From: an uncultured Fibrobacter sp.
Lineage (GTDB): Bacteria > Fibrobacterota > Fibrobacteria > Fibrobacterales > Fibrobacteraceae
Assembly: GCF_937877005.1 (NCBI RefSeq)
Contig: NZ_CALEFV010000101.1
Coordinates: 1 to 9,503 of the forward strand
DNA: 9,503 bases
Direction of reading: 5' to 3'
The translations under genes were made by a program, and so were the position numbers. Below the pieces are notes generated by a model. That model was not told where the DNA came from, made no database searches, and worked only from the letters and a program-made list of their open reading frames with translations. Numbering within the stretch: the first letter of the stretch is position 1; each line of letters starts with the position of its first letter. Of this stretch, positions 1 to 6,435 are shown piece after piece.

Positions 1-1
1 T

Positions 2-211
2 GGTCATACGACCAAAGACCGACTATTAAATCGGTACGACAAACTGAAACACGTCGCAAAACGGCATGCTTGCGTGAGCGTTCGCCTTGTCCTCTTGTAC
101 GTGAAATTTGCAGATTTCAGAGCGAGAACAAGAGCTAAACTCTATTTTGCATTTAAAATAACTTCAAAAACATTAAACTGCATAGAAATTTTGCAGAAAA
201 TTGTTTTTTGA
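2..211 (+). other. Doubtful open frame entering from the left edge
   Basis: A plus-strand frame is open from base 2 to a TGA at 209-211 (69 codons, no start needed because it enters from outside). The translation begins GHTTKDRLLNRYDKLKHVAK and becomes AT-rich and less protein-like after about codon 40. It could be the 3' end of a gene converging on the GTPase gene, or chance. I recognise no family. A second frame, from base 1, is also open to a TAA at 136-138, which weakens the case. From 212 to 297 I see only AT-rich DNA with a 13-nt dyad (TTCCAA-T-TTGGAA, 254-266) and no convincing terminator. Confidence 0.15.
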
Positions 212-297
212 GGAAAAATTGCCTTTTTACCCTTCTATAAAGGAAGAATGATATTCCAATTTGGAACATTATCTGCGATTTCCGACTAATTTTGCGG

Positions 298-1440
298 CTA
301 GTCAAGGCATTTTTCGAGTTCCGTTCGGATGAATTCTTTGTTGTAGCCCTTGCCGATAAAGACGACTTGGTTTTCGCGGTCGCCGTAGCGGGAATCCCAG
401 TTTTCCCGGACTTCGGGATTGTCGGCGAGGTAGGCTTGCTTTTGGTCTTCGCGCAGGGCGTCTATCCAATACGAAACGGGCATGACCGAAGAATTCCGGC
501 CGGCCTGTTCGAACAGTTGAACGTCCCTGCTGGCGTCTGAGAACCAGATGTAGCCCTTGGAGCGGATGAGTTCGGCAGGGTAGCGGTTGTTGACGAAATC
601 CATGAAGCGAGTCCTGTTGAACGGTTGCCTGGTCTCGAAAACGAAGGATGAAATTCCGTATTCGTCTACGCAGCTGTCGCGTCGGCGTCCTGACTGCAAC
701 AGGCTTGCGGTGGCTTTTTGAATGGCCGAGGACGATTCGATTTGACTGTAGTTGAAAGGTTTTGTTGTAAGGATTTTTTCGATGTCGATGTCGCCGTTTA
801 TCGAATGGATAATCGGTGCGCGGGGTTGGAAATCGCGCACGATGGATTCGACTTCCTTGAGTTGGTCTTCGCTGAGCAAGTCGCACTTGTTCAGAACGAT
901 AAAGTTGCAGAATTCAATTTGGTCAACAATCAATGTGGAAATTTCTTCTTGCGAAAGATCGTATTGGTCGGCGAGGGCGTCCCGCTGTTCTTTTTTTTGT
1001 TTCAAGTCGCTGAGGAATTCTCGGTAGATGCGGTCGGCATCGACGACGGTCACGATGGAGGTCAGGTAAACGTTGGTGTCGGGATTGTCTTCTTCGTAGG
1101 CCAAGAAACTTGCACTGACGGCGCCGGGGTCGCTGATGCCGGAGGCTTCGACGAATACGACTTCAATGGAGTCTAGGTTTGAAATCTTTTCAACTTGTTC
1201 GATGAATTCGTCGCGGAGGGTGCAGCAAATGCAGCCGTTTTGCAATTCAAACATCGGGCATTCGGCCACGTTCGAACCGTTCTTTTTCAGGATTTCGGCA
1301 TCGACGTTGATGCTGCCCATGTCGTTGACGATAAGGGCGACTTTCCGCTTCTCCTGCTTAAGAATATTGTTCAAGAGGGTTGTTTTGCCGGAGCCCAGGT
1401 ATCCAGTAATGAGAATGACGGGTTTCTTATTCTTTTTCAT
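298..1440 (-). CDS. COG0523 (CobW/ZNG-type) GTPase, putative zinc metallochaperone
   Basis: A 380-residue G3E-family P-loop GTPase. Members of COG0523 near zinc genes (YciC, ZigA, ZNG1) are thought to deliver zinc to client enzymes using GTP hydrolysis in the cytosol. Visible motifs are Walker A GYLGSGKTT (residues 13-21), VNDMG (38-42), the metal-binding GCICC hallmark with C70, C72 and C73, VEASGISDP (97-105, Walker B/switch region), and LNKCD (183-187, the NKxD guanine-specificity motif). The C-terminal CobW_C-like domain spans about 263-380. The ATG at 1440 is preferred over an in-frame GTG further upstream because AAAGGAGA lies just before it and the P-loop then starts at the normal distance. 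It lies 38 nt after the TonB-dependent receptor, so it is probably the last gene of the zinc operon. The subfamily and the metal are inferred from the motif and context. Cobalt or nickel chaperones share the fold, but nothing nearby suggests them. Confidence 0.9.
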   Translation of the reverse strand: MKKNKKPVILITGYLGSGKTTLLNNILKQEKRKVALIVNDMGSINVDAEILKKNGSNVAECPMFELQNGCICCTLRDEFIEQVEKISNLDSIEVVFVEASGISDPGAVSASFLAYEEDNPDTNVYLTSIVTVVDADRIYREFLSDLKQKKEQRDALADQYDLSQEEISTLIVDQIEFCNFIVLNKCDLLSEDQLKEVESIVRDFQPRAPIIHSINGDIDIEKILTTKPFNYSQIESSSAIQKATASLLQSGRRRDSCVDEYGISSFVFETRQPFNRTRFMDFVNNRYPAELIRSKGYIWFSDASRDVQLFEQAGRNSSVMPVSYWIDALREDQKQAYLADNPEVRENWDSRYGDRENQVVFIGKGYNKEFIRTELEKCLD

Positions 1441-1478
1441 AGTTCTCCTTTGAGGTTTGGGTAAATTTGTTTGAAATT

Positions 1479-3494
1479 CTACCATTCGATTTTTGCGAGT
1501 GCGCTAAAATTGCGGCCCTTCTCGGGCATGACTGATTTTAGGCGAGAAAGGTGATTACGAATGTCGGCATCGAATAGGTTGTCGGCGCGGAAAACGAGGC
1601 TGTAGCGGGCGATTGCGAGTTCCCAGCGGATTTCAGTTGACAGGCCGAAGGTGATGTAGCCGGGGGTGCGTTCTTCGTAGCGGTCGACCTTGTGTTGGGC
1701 GAGGGCGATTTCCGTGTAGATGGAAGGTCGAACATGTTCCCAGAGGTAGGCGAGTTCGCCGTGGAATTTAAGCGGCGGAATTTGCGGCATGTCGCTCCAA
1801 TGGGTGCTGCGGTACATGCCGCGCACATAGCTTGCCGATGCGGTTGCGTGAATCCCGCGTTCGGCGATGGTTTCAACGGTGGCGCTCCCGCCAAAAAGGA
1901 ATGCCTCGTCTCCGCTGACTTGATAGATAGGGAGTAGCTGCGACCAGTTGGTGTCTCCTGTAGCGCGGGGCGCGAGATAGTTCAAGAAATAGGTGGCGTG
2001 AGCGGTCGCGCGCCAGGTGAATAAATCGCCGTAAGAGCGGTATTCCAGTTCGCTGCCGTAGCCGCTTTCGGCGTCCAGCTTGTGGTTGCCACGCTCGTAG
2101 GTGTAAGCGGCGAGATGCGGCCCCTGATTGTATAACTCTTCGATGGTGGGCGCCCGTGTGGTCCTGAATAAATCCAGCGTCAAGAATTTGCCCACACCGA
2201 CGCGCTGCGAGAATTCGGCGTCAAACGCCCATAATGCAAAGTTGCGGTCTTCGATGGCGTCTTTGTCGGCGACGACGCTTTCGTGCGGGCGAAAGATCGC
2301 TCCGCCGAGTCGCGCAGCTACCGTAATTTCAAGCCCACGCCACCCACTCATGCTGGCGACTGCAAATGCGGAACCCGCATACGACCGAGTCGGTGGCGTG
2401 AACACGTAGCCACCCATTTCAATCCATCGGCGTTCCAGTTCTGCGCCCAGGCGAATTCCGAAAAGGGGACCGAGACTTGCCAGGAGTTTTTCTAAGCGCA
2501 AGTTCTCCTGATTGACGGCAAACTCGGCTCCCACCGCCCCCTTCTCTCCTTCAAATTCTCTGTGATGATAATGGTTGATTCGAAGCGTGACATCGAGCGT
2601 GTCGCGGGCATCATTGGCCGGCAAGTAAAAGCCGCGCAGTGTCAAGTCGCGTTTCCATAATTCGATGTCGACGCCGTTCGGGTGCCCGCCAATGAATCCG
2701 CCGGGGATTCCGTAGTCGCTGTCGAACCAGCGGTAAGAGGCTCCGATGCGGAAACGCCCCAAGGCGTACGCGGCGCCTACGGCCCCGCTTCCATTTTGAA
2801 TGTTCGTGTTTTCGAGTGTGCCGTCGGGCGTTTCCATGTCGCCCATGCGGCGCCCCGAAAGTTCTCCTTTCAACGAGACGCCCGCAACCGATGCGTTTGC
2901 TCCCACGGCCGTTGCGTACCCCGGCTGTGCGCTTTCGGAATACCCCGCGACATAGCCGTGAAAAGGCGCTCCGTCAGAAGATGAATCGTCAAAGGGAATG
3001 TCCTTGCGTTCGACTTGAATCACTCCGCCTGCAGCTGAAAATGAATGCGCCAAAATATGCGGCCCGCGCAATACTCGCAATCGGTGTGCGGTTAAAACTT
3101 CCGATGCGACGGCATGATCGGGCGAGGTGGCGCTCATGTCTCCACAAAATGAACCGTCTTCGGTCAATTCGACATGGCTCCCCGAAAGGCCCTTAATAAC
3201 GGGGCGTGCGGCGGCAGGACCCATGGAACGGATTGCTACGTCGGGCTCGTTTTTGATGGTTTCGGCAATAGTTGTAGAGATAGCGCGTTCGAGTTTGTCG
3301 CCTTTTAAATCGTCATCTTCGCGGAGGCCTTCTAAAATCGCATGCGCGGGGCTTTCCGCCTGCACTACCGAACTTCCTAAATCCTGTACAAAATCTTGGG
3401 CTGAATTCTGTTCTGTATTTTGAGCAAAAGAAGAGTGAAGGAAGCCTCCCAGAAGGAGGCTCCCCATGGCAGCCCTAATGAGGCTAATCTTCAT
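1479..3494 (-). CDS. TonB-dependent outer-membrane receptor, ZnuD-like (zinc uptake)
   Basis: A 671-residue outer-membrane receptor with an N-terminal signal peptide (MKISLIRAAMGSLLLGGFLHSSFAQ would be 25 residues, with cleavage near SFA-Q). A plug domain spans roughly 65-165: an AETIKNEPDVAIRSMG segment, ARPVIKGLSG (96-105), the ZnuD-like GDMSATSPDHA stretch (118-128) and VLRGPHIL (141-148), leading to AAGGVIQV. The beta-barrel follows, with DSDYGIPGG (258-266), a His cluster HYHH (308-311) and a terminal strand ending in Trp. Size and plug motifs fit the ZnuD/HasR-like zinc receptors. The long His-rich loop of neisserial ZnuD is not seen. A canonical TonB box is not obvious; SSVVQ near residue 41 is the best candidate. 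The start at 3494 is chosen for the signal peptide, and it overlaps the end of the upstream lipoprotein gene by 11 nt. Zinc as substrate is inferred from context and plug similarity. Haem or another chelate is possible. Confidence 0.9.
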   Translation of the reverse strand: MKISLIRAAMGSLLLGGFLHSSFAQNTEQNSAQDFVQDLGSSVVQAESPAHAILEGLREDDDLKGDKLERAISTTIAETIKNEPDVAIRSMGPAAARPVIKGLSGSHVELTEDGSFCGDMSATSPDHAVASEVLTAHRLRVLRGPHILAHSFSAAGGVIQVERKDIPFDDSSSDGAPFHGYVAGYSESAQPGYATAVGANASVAGVSLKGELSGRRMGDMETPDGTLENTNIQNGSGAVGAAYALGRFRIGASYRWFDSDYGIPGGFIGGHPNGVDIELWKRDLTLRGFYLPANDARDTLDVTLRINHYHHREFEGEKGAVGAEFAVNQENLRLEKLLASLGPLFGIRLGAELERRWIEMGGYVFTPPTRSYAGSAFAVASMSGWRGLEITVAARLGGAIFRPHESVVADKDAIEDRNFALWAFDAEFSQRVGVGKFLTLDLFRTTRAPTIEELYNQGPHLAAYTYERGNHKLDAESGYGSELEYRSYGDLFTWRATAHATYFLNYLAPRATGDTNWSQLLPIYQVSGDEAFLFGGSATVETIAERGIHATASASYVRGMYRSTHWSDMPQIPPLKFHGELAYLWEHVRPSIYTEIALAQHKVDRYEERTPGYITFGLSTEIRWELAIARYSLVFRADNLFDADIRNHLSRLKSVMPEKGRNFSALAKIEW

Positions 3495-4017
3495 GTTCGT
3501 GCTCGTGTTCCTCGCCCTCTTCCTGGAACGGGCAATCGTGTTCATCCAGAGCCTCGTCAACGATGACCTTGATTTCGGGCGTGCGGGCGTCTGCATGGTC
3601 GTGATGATTTACCTTGAGAATCAAGGTCGTTTCGCCTTCCTTGACACCCTTCAGGTGGAATCCCCAGCCGCCTTCCCATTCAATGTCGAGGATCTTTTCG
3701 TCACCCACGGTCCAGCCGAGGGAATGCTCGTCGTCCTTGGGGCCCGAGACTTCTTTTTCTTCGTCATTCAGGAACTTGATGTTGATGTGTTCGCTCAGGC
3801 AATTCGCATTGACGCGAAGTTCCTTGTGCTCGGAATCGACCTTGCCGCGGAATACGCTGTAAGCAAGGGTGTAGTCGGGCCAGTAAAGGTTCCAACCTTC
3901 AACTTCAAAATGTTCGTGCTGGTCGGTAGAGGCGCTGTTGCTGTCGCCGCAGGCGGCAAAGAATACACTAAGGATAACGCCGAAAAAGGCGAAGGAAATG
4001 GTCTTGGAAAATTTCAT
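3484..4017 (-). CDS. His-rich periplasmic/outer-membrane lipoprotein, putative zinc binder
   Basis: A 177-residue lipoprotein of unknown function. Residues 1-23 form a type II signal peptide with lipobox FFAAC (acylated C23). The following +2 residue is Gly, not Asp, so outer-membrane sorting is plausible. The mature part opens with QHEHFEVEGW (33-42). A middle section of alternating strands contains GWTVGDEKIL and GGWGFHLKGVKEGETTL. A HHDHADARTPEIKV segment follows (138-151), and the protein ends in an acidic His tail (HEHEHED, 171-177) after DEHDCP (158-163). About a dozen histidines suggest divalent metal binding. Its stop codon lies inside the start of the TonB-dependent receptor gene (11-nt overlap), so the two products are likely made together and may act as a receptor-lipoprotein pair. 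The start at 4017 is chosen over an upstream frame extension because it yields the lipobox and has an AGAGAGAA purine tract before it. I recall similar unnamed lipoproteins ending HADxRTPxIxV near metal receptors. This is not verified. Confidence 0.85.
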   Translation of the reverse strand: MKFSKTISFAFFGVILSVFFAACGDSNSASTDQHEHFEVEGWNLYWPDYTLAYSVFRGKVDSEHKELRVNANCLSEHINIKFLNDEEKEVSGPKDDEHSLGWTVGDEKILDIEWEGGWGFHLKGVKEGETTLILKVNHHDHADARTPEIKVIVDEALDEHDCPFQEEGEEHEHEHED

Positions 4018-4186
4018 TTTTCTCTCTGTTTTAATTTGTCCATCATAGCGGACTGTTTTAGGATGCAACATGCCTGTCCGCGAAAGACATGCGGAACGCA
4101 CGTAAAAAATGCGGACAATACTCCAAAACACCTGGCGATTTTTCGCAAGGCAAAAAGCAGGATGTTGCGGTTAAAGTTTTAGCGGA
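4018..4186 (-). promoter_or_regulatory. 169-nt gap with a weak internal promoter candidate
   Basis: This is the only sizeable gap in the minus-strand gene run. Reading on the minus strand, TATGAT (plus 4042-4047) could be a -10 element with TTGCAT (4063-4068) 15 bp upstream, or GTTGCA with a 16-bp spacer. That would give a short leader before the lipoprotein start at 4017. A 7-bp inverted repeat (TGTCCGC at 4075-4081 and GCGGACA at 4111-4117) lies upstream of it. I see no clear rho-independent terminator and no good copy of the operator found before the regulator gene. The gap may split the locus into two transcripts or simply be a leader region. Confidence 0.3.
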
Positions 4187-4453
4187 TTATGTTGAGAGAG
4201 CGGGAGGGGCGCGCGGTCTTGAAAAGTGAAAACGCGGGTTTGTCCTGAAAATGCGAGTTTCACTAACCAGTTCGCCGATAACCACCAAAATTACAGCGAC
4301 ATCGGCGGTGTCGCTTGCCGTGTCGAGACCATTCTGTACTAGCGCACAGACCGGGCAATCGTCATGCTCGTCAAAGTCATCGTGATGGTGCTGGGCAATA
4401 GAGAGTAACCCCGCCACCACCAATGCAACGATTATGGTCTTCAAGAACTTCAC
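4187..4453 (-). CDS. Small His/Cys-rich membrane protein (CPVC type), copy 2
   Basis: An 88-residue protein of unknown function. One hydrophobic segment (about 3-20, KFLKTIIVALVVAGLLSIA) is followed at once by HHH (22-24) and DEHDDCPVC (28-36), a likely metal-binding His/Asp/CxxC cluster. A second hydrophobic stretch follows (about 51-63), then a basic tail. The frame can start at TTG 4465, but GTG 4453 is preferred: GGA lies 7 nt before it and the protein then begins MKFLKTII, a natural membrane-segment start. It sits 29 nt after the OB-like gene. Its architecture matches the 88-residue protein at 7578-7844, though sequence identity outside the motif is low. I recall small proteins with a HxCxGxDCPxC motif in zinc-transport loci of Firmicutes, so this appears to be a zinc-locus companion family. 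The role (membrane zinc relay, sensor or assembly factor) is not known to me. Confidence 0.7.
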   Translation of the reverse strand: MKFLKTIIVALVVAGLLSIAQHHHDDFDEHDDCPVCALVQNGLDTASDTADVAVILVVIGELVSETRIFRTNPRFHFSRPRAPPALST

Positions 4454-4482
4454 TAAAAAATCCAATAATTAAAATAACGGAA

Positions 4483-4917
4483 TTACTTTTCGGTCTGCAT
4501 TTCGGCGTTGCGGATGATGGGGAATCCGCTGCCACCTTCGTCTTTTTCGTAATCAAAGTCTCCTTCGACAACGATAGCATCGCCTTCGGCCGGGTATTGT
4601 TCGGGATACTTGCGCGGTTTTGCAAGCTCGAAGGCAAGCCCTTGCGAACAACAGGCGAGAGCGTCGGCAATGACGCAACCGTAAAAACGCCGTTTCAGTT
4701 CTTCGTCGTAATAGCTCGAAAAGATGCCCTTCATCTTGATATGCTTTCCGAGATACTTGCTTGGGTACATGACCATTTGGTAAACTTGCCCGTAGACCAT
4801 GGTCCCGCTCATGCGGGAAATGTCGATGTCGTATTTTTTATTACCATCAGGCTCCTTTGCAAACAAGGTTGCAAAGGCAAGCAGAACGGCAAGAACTACT
4901 TTGAACAACTTAAACAC
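4483..4917 (-). CDS. Secreted OB-like protein with CxxxDAxACCSQG motif (DUF1980/TIGR03943 C-domain-like)
   Basis: A 144-residue protein of unknown function. Residues 1-20 are a signal sequence or membrane anchor (likely cleavage near TLFA-KE). The remainder is a small beta-rich domain: YQMVMYPSKYLGKHIKMKGIF has the look of an OB-fold start (46-66), then CVIADALACCSQGLAFEL (81-98), then YPAEGDAIVVEGDF (108-121). C81, C89 and C90 are striking for a periplasmic protein and may bind metal. The layout resembles the C-terminal domain of the YcgQ/TIGR03943 (DUF1980) proteins associated with zinc-regulated loci; this is a recollection of family pattern, not a search. The GTG start at 4917 overlaps the znuB stop by 8 nt, which implies translational coupling. 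A TTG at 4908 is an alternative, with AGAGG better spaced before it. No in-frame ATG occurs until residue 36, which would remove the signal. Confidence 0.78.
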   Translation of the reverse strand: MFKLFKVVLAVLLAFATLFAKEPDGNKKYDIDISRMSGTMVYGQVYQMVMYPSKYLGKHIKMKGIFSSYYDEELKRRFYGCVIADALACCSQGLAFELAKPRKYPEQYPAEGDAIVVEGDFDYEKDEGGSGFPIIRNAEMQTEK

Positions 4918-5761
4918 CTCTGCCTTGAATCAGGCTGATCGAATAGAAGAGACCAAAAGCCACAATATCTGCCGCCACAATGGTAGAACCCACGGGAGTC
5001 CCTGCAAGAATCGCGACGACGATTCCGATGAGCGAGCACACGACCGAGATGATGGCCGATGCAACCGTTACCGCGAAGAAACTCTTGAATACTCGCATGG
5101 CCGAAAGCGACGGGAAAACCACCAAGGCCGACACCAGGAGGGCGCCTACCAGGTTCATGGCGAGAACGATGATGACGGCCACGATGACAGCAATCAGCAA
5201 GTTGAAAATTGTCGTGTTGACGCCGGTTGCCTGTGCGAAATTTTCATCGAAAGTGATGGCAAAAATCTTGTGGTAGAAAAGAATGAATACGACGAGGACA
5301 GCAATTGAGAGTGCAACGCACAGGTAGACTTCTTCTACCCGGAGCGTCAGAATAGAAGTGGAACCGAAAAGAGTCGTGCAAACGTCACCTGAAATATTCG
5401 CCGAGGTCGAGAAAATGTTCATCAATAGATAACCGATGGCAAGGGCTCCGACCGAAACCATGGCGATGGCGGCATCGCCCTTGATGCGGGCGTTTTTCCC
5501 TGTACACAACAAGAGTACTGCCACCGCGACCGTCACCGGCAAGATGAGCAGCATGTTGTTTGTAATCTTGAGTACGGCCGCAATGGAAAGCGCTCCGAAG
5601 GCCACGTGCGAAAGGCCGTCACCGATGTAGGAGTAACGCTTGAGCACCAAGGTCACGCCCAGGAGCGACGAACAGAGCGATACGAGAACGCCCACGATAA
5701 TCGCATAGCGGACGAAAGGGAAATCTAGGTAGAACGAAAGTTTTTCGATGAGTTCGGGCAT
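4910..5761 (-). CDS. znuB: Zinc ABC transporter permease ZnuB
   Basis: A 283-residue ABC-3 family inner-membrane permease, the usual length for ZnuB. It has 7-9 hydrophobic helices. The family's characteristic region SSLLGVTLVLKRYSYIGDGL followed by SHVAFG lies at 31-56, and the late motifs MNLVGALLVSALVVFPS (202-218) and AGTPVGSTIV (253-262) are also present. It forms the channel through which zinc, released by ZnuA, enters the cytosol on ATP hydrolysis by ZnuC. The ATG at 5761 lies 4 nt after the znuC stop. An upstream extension of the frame overlaps znuC and is not needed. The stop overlaps the start of the OB-like gene, so that gene is physically tied to the transporter. Manganese-type relatives share the fold; zinc is favoured by the Fur-type regulator, His-rich ZnuA and COG0523 gene. 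Confidence 0.95.
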   Translation of the reverse strand: MPELIEKLSFYLDFPFVRYAIIVGVLVSLCSSLLGVTLVLKRYSYIGDGLSHVAFGALSIAAVLKITNNMLLILPVTVAVAVLLLCTGKNARIKGDAAIAMVSVGALAIGYLLMNIFSTSANISGDVCTTLFGSTSILTLRVEEVYLCVALSIAVLVVFILFYHKIFAITFDENFAQATGVNTTIFNLLIAVIVAVIIVLAMNLVGALLVSALVVFPSLSAMRVFKSFFAVTVASAIISVVCSLIGIVVAILAGTPVGSTIVAADIVAFGLFYSISLIQGRGV

Positions 5762-5765
5762 AGGA

Positions 5766-6422
5766 TTATTTTTCTTTTGCAGATATTTTGTTGAAATCCA
5801 GCACGCGGGTGGCATCGTCGAGAGCGGTATCCACATCGTGGGTGACCATGACGACGGTCATTCCCTTCTGATGCAGCTCTTCGATGATGCGGTACATGGT
5901 TTCGGTAGATTCTGGATCGAGGCCGGTCACCGGTTCGTCGAGAAGCAGCAGGCGCTCGGCGGCGCACAGGGCCCTCGCTAAAAGTACGCGCTGCTTTTGG
6001 CCCCCCGAAAGCTCGCGGAAGCAAGATTTTGCAAGGCTTTCGGTACGGGTTAGCGCCATGCATTCCATGGCGCGATCCCGGTGCGCCTTTCTGTAGAAGG
6101 GCAACAAGCGGTGCTTTCCTTGGAATGCCGACAGCACGATTTCTTCGACGGAGGCCGGAAAATCTTTCTGCACGATTGTCATTTGCGGCAGGTAGCCGAT
6201 TTGATTTCTGCTTAAACCGTCGCAAAGTTCGATGACCCCCGATTTCGGCTTCAACAGCCCCGCGATACCCCTCAAGAAAGTCGTCTTTCCGGAACCGTTG
6301 CGTCCCACGATGCACAGGTAGTCACCTGCGTTTATGTCGTAGTCCAGATCGCGTACCAGGTCCTTGCTCCCGTATCCGAGAGTCAGCTGGCGACACTTGA
6401 TAAGGGTCTTCGCATTACTCAT
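5766..6422 (-). CDS. znuC: Zinc ABC transporter ATPase ZnuC
   Basis: A 218-residue cytosolic ABC ATPase that powers the ZnuB channel. Complete motif set: Walker A GRNGSGKTT (40-48), Q-loop in GYLPQ (Q80), signature LSGGQ (138-142), Walker B LLLLDEP (158-164), D-loop GLDP (167-170) and H-loop VTHD (H195). PQMTIVQKDFPASVEEIVL is typical of the metal-importing (ZnuC/MntB) subfamily. The ATG at 6422 has GGA 7 nt upstream. A GTG at 6434 would overlap the znuA stop and has no better ribosome site. The gene starts 13 nt after znuA and ends 4 nt before znuB, the standard A-C-B order. No missing residues. Confidence 0.95.
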   Translation of the reverse strand: MSNAKTLIKCRQLTLGYGSKDLVRDLDYDINAGDYLCIVGRNGSGKTTFLRGIAGLLKPKSGVIELCDGLSRNQIGYLPQMTIVQKDFPASVEEIVLSAFQGKHRLLPFYRKAHRDRAMECMALTRTESLAKSCFRELSGGQKQRVLLARALCAAERLLLLDEPVTGLDPESTETMYRIIEELHQKGMTVVMVTHDVDTALDDATRVLDFNKISAKEK

Positions 6423-6435
6423 CACACATTCCACA

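Noticed and set aside
254..266. TTCCAATTTGGAA dyad as a terminator for the GTPase gene
   Set aside because: The loop would be one base, the stem is AT-rich, and no T-tract follows on the minus strand.
302..886. Minus-strand 194-codon frame within the GTPase gene
   Set aside because: It is a shifted frame, Arg-rich. The COG0523 frame is intact throughout.
4139..4158. TTTTTGCCTTGCGAAAAA (minus strand) as a third Zur box
   Set aside because: Its outer arms pair, but the inner positions and half-site spacing do not match the twin boxes. Similarity is likely due to AT-rich arms.
3466..4182. Plus-strand 238-codon frame
   Set aside because: It lies antisense to the lipoprotein gene, which has a clear lipobox, ribosome site and coherent protein. 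The plus-strand product is Phe/Val-rich and shows no motif.
4423..4938. Plus-strand 171-codon frame
   Set aside because: It is antisense to the OB-like gene and part of the small membrane protein gene, both supported by overlap, spacing or motifs on the minus strand.
5725..6315. Minus-strand 196-codon frame overlapping znuC
   Set aside because: It is a shifted frame of znuC, rich in Arg and Pro. The znuC frame has the full ABC motif set.
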